Assembly: GCA_964563495.1 (NCBI GenBank)
Contig: CAZLYK010000196.1
Coordinates: forward strand, 1 to 7,936
Direction of reading: 5' to 3'
Origin: CAZLYK01 sp964563495
Lineage (GTDB): Bacteria; Acidobacteriota; Blastocatellia; RBC074
DNA: 7,936 nucleotides
Below, piece by piece: positions 1-7,887 of the stretch. The position numbers were made by a program, and so were the translations under genes. Positions within the stretch are counted from its first letter, which is position 1; each line of letters opens with the position of its first letter. The notes below the pieces were generated by a model. It was given only the letters and a program-made list of their open reading frames with translations. It had not been told where the DNA came from and did not search any database.

Positions 1-1061
<1,061 letters not shown>

Positions 1062-1124
1062 GGATTGAGTTGTCGCTGCTGTTCTCATGGCGCTCTAATT
1101 CTACACCGGCGGGTCGACTTTGGA

Positions 1125-1130
1125 TATACT
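1125..1130 (+). promoter_or_regulatory. Possible -10 box for pepP
   Basis: TATACT matches the sigma-70 -10 consensus at five of six bases and lies 39 nt before the pepP start codon, in the short gap between the divergent mqnC and pepP genes. I see no good -35 hexamer at the right distance (the 17-bp position reads TACACC), so this is tentative. Confidence 0.35.
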
Positions 1131-1155
1131 ACGCAGTCTTCAAAATTTGCAGATC

Positions 1156-1162
1156 AAAGGAG
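1156..1162 (+). promoter_or_regulatory. Ribosome binding site that fixes the pepP start
   Basis: AAAGGAG is followed by a 7-nt spacer and then ATG at 1170. It decides in favour of the start at 1170 over the in-frame ATG at 1065, which would overlap the mqnC start region and add 35 residues unlike the family. Confidence 0.85.
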
Positions 1163-1169
1163 TCGTTTG

Positions 1170-2465
1170 ATGAAGCCAACCAGACTGACAGAGTTCATGC
1201 AGCAGATGGATCCGAACGGCGTGGCTGTTTTCGCCGGTGGCCACGAAATCCGGCGTAACGCCGACACCGATTTCGAGTTCCGCCAGGAGACGGATTTTTA
1301 TTACCTGACACGCCTGAATGAGCCCGACTGTGTGGCCGTCATCTCCCCCTCACATCCCGAGCACAAGTACGTACTCTTCGTCCGCCCGCGCAAACGCGAG
1401 GAGGAGATCTGGACCGGGATTCGCGCCGGCGTCGAGGGTGCGATCCGGGATTACGGCGCCGATGCGGCATACGAAATCGGACAATTCAATGAGGTTTTGC
1501 CGAAATATCTCCAGAACGTCGAAAAACTCTACTATCGCTTCGGGCACAATCAGCACTTCGATCATGCGGTTATCTCGACCATTAAATATATCCGCGAGCG
1601 AGTCCGAGGCGGAGTCTATGCACCGACGATGATCATCGATCCGGGAACGATCGTCCACGAGATGCGCCTGCGCAAGAGCGAAGAGGATATCGATAATCTG
1701 CGCCGAGCCGCCGCGATCAGCGCTGAAGGCCATCTCGCCGCCATGAAACATTGCCAGCCCGGGATGTTCGAATACGAACTGGAGGCGATCGTCGAGTACG
1801 TCTTCCGCAAGAGCGGGGCAACCGGCGTCGGATATCCTTCGATCGTCGGATCCGGTTTCAACACGACGATCCTCCATTACAACACCAACAACGATCAGAT
1901 CGAGGATGGCGACATGGTCTTGATCGACGCGGGCGCCGAATACAACGTCTTCTCCGGCGACATCACGCGCACTTTCCCCGCCAACGGCAAATTTAGCCGC
2001 GCTCAACGGGCGATCTACGAAGTCGTGCTCAACGCCAACAAAGAAGTGATCAAAATGGTCAAGCCGGGCGAGAGCTTTATGAAACTGCACGAGCGCGCCG
2101 TCGAAGTCGTCACCGGCGGCCTGGTCGATCTCGGTCTGCTCTCCGGGTCCGCGGCTGAGAACATCGAGAACAAAGCCTACGAGAAGTTCTTTATGCACCG
2201 AACCGGCCACTGGCTGGGTATGGATGTGCACGACGTCGGACGTTACAAAGTCGAGGATGGCTGGCGAAAACTCGAACCCGGCATGGTCTTCACCGTCGAG
2301 CCGGGCGTCTACATCGCCGCCGGAACAGAGGGCGTCGGTGAGGAGTTCTACAACATCGGCATCCGCATCGAAGACGACGTGGTGGTCACCGAAAACGGCG
2401 TTGAAGTACTGACCACCCGCGTCCCCAAGGAAGCCGATCAGATTGAGCAGCTCATGAAAAAATAG
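1170..2465 (+). CDS. pepP: Xaa-Pro aminopeptidase (M24B metallopeptidase, aminopeptidase P family)
   Basis: Cytoplasmic dinuclear-metal exopeptidase of the creatinase/aminopeptidase P fold, known to release an N-terminal residue that precedes proline. The protein is 431 residues from the start with the good ribosome binding site, close to the size of E. coli PepP. Residues 1-150 form the N-terminal creatinase-type domain, with the GHEIRRNADTDFEFRQETDF stretch typical of PepP. The catalytic pita-bread domain follows from about 155. All five expected metal ligands are visible: Asp253 (LIDAG), Asp264 (FSGDITRTFP), His347 (TGHWLGMDVHD), Glu377 (FTVEPGVY) and Glu401 (GIRIEDD); His354 is the extra active-site histidine. 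No signal peptide is seen. The stop codon TAG (2463-2465) lies inside the left arm of a hairpin repeat, so the repeat abuts or supplies the gene end. The nearest alternative is a prolidase, but the N-terminal domain fits PepP better. Confidence 0.93.
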   Translation: MKPTRLTEFMQQMDPNGVAVFAGGHEIRRNADTDFEFRQETDFYYLTRLNEPDCVAVISPSHPEHKYVLFVRPRKREEEIWTGIRAGVEGAIRDYGADAAYEIGQFNEVLPKYLQNVEKLYYRFGHNQHFDHAVISTIKYIRERVRGGVYAPTMIIDPGTIVHEMRLRKSEEDIDNLRRAAAISAEGHLAAMKHCQPGMFEYELEAIVEYVFRKSGATGVGYPSIVGSGFNTTILHYNTNNDQIEDGDMVLIDAGAEYNVFSGDITRTFPANGKFSRAQRAIYEVVLNANKEVIKMVKPGESFMKLHERAVEVVTGGLVDLGLLSGSAAENIENKAYEKFFMHRTGHWLGMDVHDVGRYKVEDGWRKLEPGMVFTVEPGVYIAAGTEGVGEEFYNIGIRIEDDVVVTENGVEVLTTRVPKEADQIEQLMKK

Positions 2466-2598
2466 ACAGGATTAACAGGATTGAGGAAGGATTAAACAGG
2501 ATTATTGAAAAAGGGGTGGCGATGACAACTTCCAACCCACCTCCCCTTCAATAATCCTGTTTAATCCTTCCTCAATCCTGTTAATCCTGTCTATTTTT
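2458..2598. repeat. Palindromic hairpin repeat, copy 1 (52-bp perfect arms)
   Basis: Positions 2458-2509 and 2547-2598 are exact reverse complements, with a 37-nt spacer. Each arm is built of about four units of the type ACAGGATTAA, starting from AATAGACAGGATTAACAGG. The element begins inside the last codons of pepP and includes its stop. No T-tract typical of an intrinsic terminator follows the second arm beyond the five T that belong to the arm. The spacer (GGGG/CCCC-rich) is unlike the loops of the other three copies. As RNA it would form a very long duplex, a plausible RNase III substrate or 3'-end stabiliser for pepP mRNA. Confidence 0.95.
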
Positions 2599-2604
2599 CC
2601 CTGC

Positions 2605-2633
2605 TTGACAGGATACCCCCGCGCCGGTACCAT
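2605..2633 (+). promoter_or_regulatory. Sigma-70-type promoter for tadA
   Basis: A perfect -35 box TTGACA (2605-2610) and a -10 box TACCAT (2628-2633, four of six) are separated by 17 bp, just after hairpin repeat copy 1 and 27 nt before the tadA ATG. The TTGACAGGATA at the -35 box resembles one unit of the repeat, so the promoter may have arisen from it. Confidence 0.6.
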
Positions 2634-2659
2634 TCGCCCTTGCCCTGCGGGGCGCCGAG

Positions 2660-3202
2660 ATGGTGAAAGTTGACCCTCAGACTGGGATCGAAATCGAATC
2701 CGGTCCGCCGAGCTCGAATTCGCTCGATCAGTTCTTTATGAAGTTCGCGCTCGCCGAGGCCCGCCAGGCCCGCGAGGCCGGCGAGGTCCCGATCGGAGCC
2801 GTCATCGTGATTGAGAATCAGATCTTCGGCAGCGGGCACAACCGCCCGATCGGCCTCCACGATCCGACCGCTCACGCAGAGATTCTGGCGATTCGCCAAG
2901 CGGCCTCTCGCACCGGTAACTATCGTCTTACCGATGCGACCATCTATGTGACTATCGAACCCTGCGCCATGTGCTCAGGCGCCATGGTCAATGCCAGAGT
3001 TAAAAGGCTCGTCTACGGCGCTTCCGATCTCAGAGCCGGTGCAGTCGATTCGATTTTCCAAATCTGCACCAGTAGCTCTTTGAATCATCGTCTCGAAGTT
3101 ACTTCGGGAGTTCTGGCTCAAGATTGCAGGGATTTAATCCAGGCATTTTTCAAAGAGCGCCGGAAAAATAGGTTTGAAGCTGATCTCGAAGCCGATTTCT
3201 GA
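2660..3202 (+). CDS. tadA: tRNA-specific adenosine deaminase TadA
   Basis: Zinc-dependent deaminase of the cytidine deaminase fold. The family converts A34 of tRNA-Arg(ACG) to inosine, which allows wobble reading of the CGN codons. The protein is 180 residues. The catalytic motif is TAHAEI, with zinc ligand His72 and proton shuttle Glu74, followed by PCAMC with zinc ligands Cys102 and Cys105. GEVPIGAV (41-48) and the C-terminal LNHRLEVTSGVL (141-152) are characteristic of TadA rather than of guanine or cytidine deaminases. The start at 2660 is preceded by only a weak GGGGCGCCGAG, and the first roughly 22 residues are not conserved in the family, so a later start is possible; ATG at 2738 would cut into the first helix. 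An in-frame stop at 2606 limits extension. A promoter lies directly upstream, and two tRNA-Ser genes follow 26 nt after the stop. Confidence 0.95.
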   Translation: MVKVDPQTGIEIESGPPSSNSLDQFFMKFALAEARQAREAGEVPIGAVIVIENQIFGSGHNRPIGLHDPTAHAEILAIRQAASRTGNYRLTDATIYVTIEPCAMCSGAMVNARVKRLVYGASDLRAGAVDSIFQICTSSSLNHRLEVTSGVLAQDCRDLIQAFFKERRKNRFEADLEADF

Positions 3203-3228
3203 GTAGCTTGAATGAATGAATAAAAAGT

Positions 3229-3318
<90 letters not shown>

Positions 3319-3330
3319 TTTTTATCATTC

Positions 3331-3351
3331 AGCTTGAATATTATTCAAGCT
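3331..3351 (+). other. Hairpin between the two tRNA-Ser genes
   Basis: AGCTTGAAT (3331-3339) and ATTCAAGCT (3343-3351) are perfect 9-bp arms with a 3-nt loop. It lies in the spacer between the tRNAs and has no following T-run, so it is more likely a processing or spacer structure in a shared transcript than a terminator. AGCTTGAAT also occurs upstream of the first tRNA (from 3205). Confidence 0.6.
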
Positions 3352-3354
3352 TAT

Positions 3355-3441
<87 letters not shown>

Positions 3442-3449
3442 TCAAGAGA

Positions 3450-3555
3450 AATAGACAGGATTGACAGGATTTCTGCAGGATTAAACAGGATTAAAAAACA
3501 AAGCAAGAAAGCAATCCTGTTTAATCCTGCAGAAATCCTGTCAGTCCTGTCTATT
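3450..3555. repeat. Palindromic hairpin repeat, copy 2 (43-bp arms)
   Basis: Arms 3450-3492 and 3513-3555 are complementary over 43 bp with one T-G mismatch (3461/3544, a wobble pair in RNA). They enclose a 20-nt A-rich loop (3493-3512). Each arm holds four ACAGGATT-type units. It starts 9 nt after the CCA of tRNA-Ser(GGA) and ends 10 nt before the SRP RNA. The loop shares about 11 of 20 bases with the copy 4 loop in the same orientation. Confidence 0.95.
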
Positions 3556-3564
3556 GAATGTTAT

Positions 3565-3668
<104 letters not shown>

Positions 3669-3688
3669 TCCCATTTATCCCGACCTAG

Positions 3689-3985
3689 CTATTGTCCTTT
3701 AGCTTCACGAGCTCTGGCCCAACGCTTCTCGGCGGCTTCCTTCAATTTCTTACGGGTTGCAGCAGACACTTTGCGTTTCTTCTTGGCGGGAGCGACGGCT
3801 TTGGCAGGGGTCGCTGCACGCTTGCGCACCGCGGCTTTTCGCGCCGGCTTGGGGGCTAGAGCAGGAGCTGCGAGCTTGGCGATCTCGACTCGCTTCGCCA
3901 TCAATTCCTGAATCTGAGCATCAATTCCAGCAAGAGCCAATTGGATAAGTTCCGATTTGCTATCACCCCTTTTTGGTCTAGGCAT
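3689..3985 (-). CDS. Small basic Lys/Ala-rich protein, H1-like, function unknown
   Basis: This is a 98-residue protein with a good ribosome binding site. I do not recognise a named family. Residues 1-9 (MPRPKRGDS) are basic and resemble an AT-hook-like turn. Residues 10-38 form a predicted amphipathic helix rich in Leu, Ile, Glu and Gln, possibly a short coiled coil. Residues 40-72 are a Pro/Ala/Lys/Arg-rich low-complexity tail like those of histone H1-like bacterial proteins. Residues 73-98 carry KVSAATRKKLKEAAEKRWAR, a motif pattern seen at the C-terminus of many small bacterial hypothetical proteins. The composition suggests nucleic-acid binding, perhaps nucleoid association, but this is inference. 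It is convergent with ffs and divergent from dnaX. The opposite strand also reads open, but lacks such a ribosome binding site. Confidence 0.75.
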   Translation of the reverse strand: MPRPKRGDSKSELIQLALAGIDAQIQELMAKRVEIAKLAAPALAPKPARKAAVRKRAATPAKAVAPAKKKRKVSAATRKKLKEAAEKRWARAREAKGQ

Positions 3986-3991
3986 ATTTAT

Positions 3992-3999
3992 CTCTCCTT
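3992..3999 (-). promoter_or_regulatory. Ribosome binding site of the basic-protein gene
   Basis: On the minus strand AAGGAGAG lies 6 nt before the ATG at 3985-3983. This near-ideal Shine-Dalgarno is the main support that the minus-strand frame is translated. Confidence 0.8.
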
Positions 4000-4143
4000 G
4001 TGATTAAAATGAAATGCTTTTGACTGAGCTTTATCTTCAGGACAGTCAGCAGTAATTGAAGCATTATTCGATAGTAGACTACGAATCAGTTAAAAAGCCA
4101 AGTCAATAAGGTAACATAAATGGCACTATCAAAAGGGGTCCAC

Positions 4144-4172
4144 TTACCTTTGCCTGACAAGCCTGCTATGCT
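4144..4172 (+). promoter_or_regulatory. Possible extended -10 promoter for dnaX
   Basis: TATGCT (4167-4172) is preceded by TGC, giving an extended -10 element. A weak -35 TTACCT (4144-4149) lies 17 bp upstream. It would place the transcript start about 45 nt before the dnaX GTG. It rests on short motifs only. Confidence 0.35.
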
Positions 4173-4223
4173 GGGCAACTGATAAATTGGATTTAGGCTG
4201 GATCAGTAACGAGGAATACCATA

Positions 4224-6032
4224 GTGAGTTACCAGGCAATCGCCCGCAAATACCGGCCGCAGACGTTCGGCGACATGTCCGGACAGGAGCACATCACCCG
4301 CACGCTCAGCCACGCGCTCGATGATCGGCGACTGCATCATGCCTACCTTTTTTCCGGCGTACGCGGCACGGGCAAGACGACCATGGCGAGGATTCTGGCG
4401 AAAGGGCTCAATTGCCGGTTGGGAATCACCAGCCGGCCGTGTCTGCAATGCGCCTCCTGTCTCGAGATTGCCGCCGGCAACTCTCTCGACGTCCACGAGA
4501 TCGACGCCGCTTCAAACACCGGCGTGGATAACGTGCGCGATGTGATCATCAACAACATCGCCATGGCTCCGGCTCGTGACAGGCACAAGATATTCGTCAT
4601 CGACGAAGTGCACATGCTTTCGACGAGCGCTTTTAACGCACTGCTCAAAACGCTCGAAGAGCCACCGGCTCACGTCATCTTTATTATGGCGACGACGGAG
4701 TTGCACAAAGTCCCCGACACTATCCTGTCGCGCTGCCAGCAATTCGAGTTCAGGCAGATCCCGACTGAAAAGATCTACCGGCGATTGCGGGACATCGCCG
4801 ATCTTGAGGCCGTCAAAATTGGAGATGCCGCGCTGCGCGAGATAGCTCGCGCCGGAGCAGGCAGCTTGCGCGACGCCCAATCGGCCTTCGACCAGGTCAT
4901 CGCTTTCAGTGGTCACGAAATAACTGAAGAGGATGTAGCCGTTTCACTGGGACTGGTCAGCGCGGCGACATTGGGAAGATTGATCGAAGCGGTCGCCTCA
5001 CGGGATACCTTATCGATCGTCAGTCTGGTCGATGAAGTATCCTCGCGCGGTTATGACCTGCGCAATTTAACGCGCGAGCTCATGGCTTATTTGCGTCACC
5101 TGCTGGTCGTCAAATCCGGAATTGTCGGCGGCGACGCGCTCGGGGTAGCCGATATCGAGATCGAGAGGATCAAACAACTCTCCTCGCGGTTCTCTGAAGC
5201 AGACCTGGTCCGATGCTTCCACCTCCTGGCCGAGACTGAAAAAGAGATCAAGGATTCGCCGTACCCGCGCTTTCAACTGGAGATCGGGCTGGTCAAACTT
5301 GCCCACGCTACGCGGCTGCGTTCGCTCGATGACCTGATCAAACGACTGGAGGAACTCGAAGGAAAATTGTCAGGCGGCGAGCCAAACGCGGGAAATCACC
5401 AGCCTTCAACGGCCGGTAGATCCCCGATGGCGACGACCGAGCCCTCGCCGAAAACCGCTACGGCGCCCAAAGAACCTCCGGCCTCCGCGCACCGGCGCGA
5501 TTCCACACTCTCGGAACCTCCCGATTTCCCTGACTTTGACCAAACCGAACCGCTCGATTTGATCGAGCCGGATCAACCCTGGTCTGCCCGGCCAAAGCGC
5601 CCGGCTCAAATCGCCAAAGCCCCGGCCGAGACAGCGCCGGTTTCAGTTCCAGCCGGGCACGAGGTAGACGCGATACTTCTCGAGCTGCAAAGGCTCAATC
5701 GCGGACTGGTCCTGACGGCGCTCGAAGACGCGCAGAATCTCAAATATCAGGATGGAGTTCTGACGGCGAGCTTCGGCACCGAGGATATGTTCGCCAAGCG
5801 AGTCCGCGAGAGCGGCGTCCTGTTTCGCAGCCTCGGCGAAAAGCTCTTTGGCCAACCGCTGCGCGTCGAGGTAAAAATCAGCGGCCAGACCGAAGAGCAC
5901 GTCGACGAGGAGCAGGTTAAACGCCATAAACTGCGCGAGCAGGCCATGTCGAGCAAAGCCGTTCGGTTGATCCTGCAAGAGACCCGCGGCGAGATCGTCT
6001 GGGTCAAGGAAAACCCTCAGGAAACTCACTGA
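4224..6032 (+). CDS. dnaX: DNA polymerase III subunit gamma/tau
   Basis: Clamp-loader ATPase that opens and loads the beta clamp at the replication fork. The 602-residue protein starts with GTG at 4224, with GAGGA (4211-4215) 8 nt upstream. The AAA+ core is complete: Walker A GVRGTGKT (45-52), a zinc knuckle with Cys64, Cys73, Cys76 and Cys79, Walker B VIDE (Asp127, Glu128), sensor 1 ATTE (156-159), the SRC arginine finger (169-171) and sensor 2 GSLRDAQS (213-220). Domain III runs to about residue 370. A Pro/Ala/Ser-rich linker (about 385-485) follows, then a short C-terminal domain (about 485-602) with an EVDAILLELQRLN start. No obvious A-rich slippery heptamer is in frame, so programmed gamma production is not evident. 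It heads the dnaX-ybaB-recR cluster. The C-terminal region is shorter than that of E. coli tau. Confidence 0.96.
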   Translation: MSYQAIARKYRPQTFGDMSGQEHITRTLSHALDDRRLHHAYLFSGVRGTGKTTMARILAKGLNCRLGITSRPCLQCASCLEIAAGNSLDVHEIDAASNTGVDNVRDVIINNIAMAPARDRHKIFVIDEVHMLSTSAFNALLKTLEEPPAHVIFIMATTELHKVPDTILSRCQQFEFRQIPTEKIYRRLRDIADLEAVKIGDAALREIARAGAGSLRDAQSAFDQVIAFSGHEITEEDVAVSLGLVSAATLGRLIEAVASRDTLSIVSLVDEVSSRGYDLRNLTRELMAYLRHLLVVKSGIVGGDALGVADIEIERIKQLSSRFSEADLVRCFHLLAETEKEIKDSPYPRFQLEIGLVKLAHATRLRSLDDLIKRLEELEGKLSGGEPNAGNHQPSTAGRSPMATTEPSPKTATAPKEPPASAHRRDSTLSEPPDFPDFDQTEPLDLIEPDQPWSARPKRPAQIAKAPAETAPVSVPAGHEVDAILLELQRLNRGLVLTALEDAQNLKYQDGVLTASFGTEDMFAKRVRESGVLFRSLGEKLFGQPLRVEVKISGQTEEHVDEEQVKRHKLREQAMSSKAVRLILQETRGEIVWVKENPQETH

Positions 6033-6040
6033 TGTTTTGG

Positions 6041-6071
6041 CCGGGGTATCCGCGTGATATCATGACCCCGG
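6041..6071 (+). other. Stem-loop just after dnaX
   Basis: CCGGGGT (6041-6047) pairs with ACCCCGG (6065-6071) around a 17-nt loop, beginning 8 nt after the dnaX stop. It is GC-rich but is followed by TTGGTTG, not a T-tract. It may be a weak terminator or an mRNA 3'-end structure. Confidence 0.4.
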
Positions 6072-6075
6072 TTGG

Positions 6076-6104
6076 TTGAACGATGGGCAAAACAATTTTA
6101 TATC
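6076..6104 (+). promoter_or_regulatory. Possible promoter for ybaB-recR
   Basis: TTGAAC (6076-6081, four of six) and TATATC (6099-6104, four of six) are spaced by 17 bp. Transcription from about 6111 would give ybaB-recR its own start and a leader of about 85 nt containing the 17-bp hairpin described separately. Confidence 0.4.
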
Positions 6105-6144
6105 TGAGGGCTTCGGGTCGTAGGACGACGCCCTAAAACGATTG

Positions 6145-6180
6145 CAATTACTCCCGAGCGCCTGCGCTCGGGAGTAATTG
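6145..6180 (+). promoter_or_regulatory. Perfect 17-bp hairpin in the ybaB leader
   Basis: CAATTACTCCCGAGCGC (6145-6161) and its exact reverse complement (6164-6180) are separated by 2 nt. The hairpin ends 2 nt before the GAGGAG ribosome binding site (6183-6188) of ybaB. There is no T-tract, so it is not a standard terminator. It could affect mRNA stability or ribosome access, or be a bidirectional element. The effect is not known. Confidence 0.6.
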
Positions 6181-6195
6181 TTGAGGAGATAGATC

Positions 6196-6507
6196 ATGAA
6201 ACTTCCCGGCGGTATGGACCTGCAGCGGATGATGAAGCAGGCGCAAAAGATGCAAGAGGAGATGGCCAAAGAGATGGAGGCGTTGCGAGTCGACGCCACA
6301 GCCGGCGGCGGGATCGTCAAGGTCGAGATGAACGGCAACAAGGAATTGCTCTCAGTCAAGATCGATCCGGAAGCCGCCAGCGACATCGAAATGCTTCAGG
6401 ATTTGATCGTCGCCGCGGTCAACGAATGCGGGCGCAAGGTGGACGAATCGATGCAGAACAAACTCGGCAGCACGCTGGGAGGTTTAGGGCTTCCCGGAAT
6501 GATGTAA
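6196..6507 (+). CDS. ybaB: YbaB/EbfC family nucleoid-associated protein
   Basis: This small DNA-binding protein is 103 residues, the usual family length; it is known to dimerise and to coat DNA as a nucleoid-associated factor. The N-terminal helix (about residues 8-30) carries the MMKQAQKMQEEMAKEMEAL signature. The central part has the family pattern GGGIVKVEMNGNKELLSVKID (about 38-58). A second helical half starts DIEMLQDLIVAAVNEC, and the protein ends in a Gly/Leu/Met-rich tail, GGLGLPGMM. The start is supported by GAGGAG 7 nt upstream. It lies between dnaX and recR, the classic location, and recR begins 21 nt after its stop, so the two are probably co-transcribed. Its link to RecR is by conserved neighbourhood, and its exact role is unsettled. 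Confidence 0.95.
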   Translation: MKLPGGMDLQRMMKQAQKMQEEMAKEMEALRVDATAGGGIVKVEMNGNKELLSVKIDPEAASDIEMLQDLIVAAVNECGRKVDESMQNKLGSTLGGLGLPGMM

Positions 6508-6528
6508 CGGGAAGAAGGCTCGACCATT

Positions 6529-7143
<615 letters not shown>

Positions 7144-7177
7144 TTATCGCGGTTTTCACCCGAATGAGTAGATCAAA

Positions 7178-7274
7178 AGAAGAAAAGAGACAGGATTAAC
7201 AGGACCTTGTTCCGGCTTGCCTTTGATCCTGCTTAAGCCTGTCAAAATCCTGTTAATCCTGTCTCTTTTCTTCT
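7178..7274. repeat. Palindromic hairpin repeat, copy 3 (inverted, asymmetric)
   Basis: Arms 7178-7204 and 7248-7274 are exact complements over 27 bp around AGAGACAGGATTAACAGGA. Read on the minus strand, the first arm continues with two more ACAGGATT-type units, then a 20-nt loop (7206-7225), then only two units in the opposite arm. The minus-strand loop matches the copy 4 loop at 15 of 20 bases, so this copy is inverted relative to copy 4. It starts 34 nt after the recR stop and ends about 37 nt before the next gene. Confidence 0.9.
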
Positions 7275-7311
7275 CATTCAACAGAAAATTGCTGTCAACC
7301 GGATCTGAACG

Positions 7312-7791
7312 ATGAGCTTCACCCCTGAATTCCTGGCGCTCAAAGCCGCCAACGATCGTTTGCGCGAGCAAGGCAGACTCTGGTTATGGGAGACGATCCA
7401 AAAAATCGGCGGAGAGCTCAATCGCGATCTTTCGACCGGGAGTGATCAGACCGCCCTGCAAATCGCCCGGCAGGAGTGGCAATTCAATGTCGAGCAGTCG
7501 GTCATGGCCGGCGAACGGATCGGGATGCGTTATCGCGCGTGCACCCTGACTGTCGAGATCGGCTGGCCACGATTGCCCGAACACGGTTTTGTACCCGACA
7601 ACGGCCTGGCGCGCGCGCGAATCGCTCTCAGTCAAAATGTCATGCTCGAAGCCAGGGCGATCGACGAGTTGATCCTCAAAAAACTGACCGGCGACGACCC
7701 TGCCTGGTATCTCATCGCCAATAAAAAACTCGGTGATCGAATCACCGAGTCCCACTTGCGCCAATACCTTAATTTGATCCTGAGTGACTGA
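7312..7791 (+). CDS. Hypothetical protein, 159 residues
   Basis: I do not recognise a family. The protein is soluble in appearance, with no signal peptide or membrane segment. The N-terminal part (1-45) is helical and charged (FLALKAANDRLREQGRLWLW). The middle (about 65-100) looks like beta strands, with GMRYRACTLTVEIGWPRLPEHG. The C-terminal part (105-158) is helical and rich in Leu, Ile and Lys. Codon use and base composition match the neighbouring genes, and the frame is open from ATG to TGA, so I regard it as real. The ribosome binding site is weak (GGAT, 7 nt upstream). It follows recR by 168 nt with a hairpin repeat in between, so operon membership is uncertain, and it is convergent with the gene entering from the right edge. 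Confidence 0.75.
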   Translation: MSFTPEFLALKAANDRLREQGRLWLWETIQKIGGELNRDLSTGSDQTALQIARQEWQFNVEQSVMAGERIGMRYRACTLTVEIGWPRLPEHGFVPDNGLARARIALSQNVMLEARAIDELILKKLTGDDPAWYLIANKKLGDRITESHLRQYLNLILSD

Positions 7792-7798
7792 AACTGAA

Positions 7799-7880
7799 AT
7801 AGACAGGATTAACCGGATTTTCACAGGATTAAACCGGATCAAAGACAAGGCAGACCAAAATCCGGTTTAATCCTGTCTAT
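7799..7880. repeat. Palindromic hairpin repeat, copy 4 (asymmetric, two alternative folds)
   Basis: The left arm holds four units (7799-7839), the right arm only two (about 7857-7880). The right arm can pair with the outer units (7799-7821, one 1-nt bulge) or perfectly with the inner units (7823-7839 with 7860-7876, 17 bp, 20-nt loop 7840-7859). It begins 8 nt after the stop of the 159-residue gene and lies between two convergent gene ends. Confidence 0.9.
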
Positions 7881-7887
7881 GTCCTGA

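Noticed and set aside
1350..2231. Long minus-strand open frame of 293 codons opposite pepP
   Set aside because: It is antisense to a gene with all catalytic residues; the Asp/Val/His-rich product and lack of a ribosome binding site mark it as a shadow.
2458..2598. Hairpin repeats read as intrinsic terminators
   Set aside because: Stems are very long, not GC-rich at the base, and not followed by an extra T-tract; a structural or mobile role fits better, although some effect on transcription is possible.
5230..5260. A-rich stretch GAAAAAGAG in dnaX as a frameshift site for gamma subunit
   Set aside because: It does not form an X XXY YYZ heptamer in the reading frame and lies within domain III rather than at the gamma/tau boundary.
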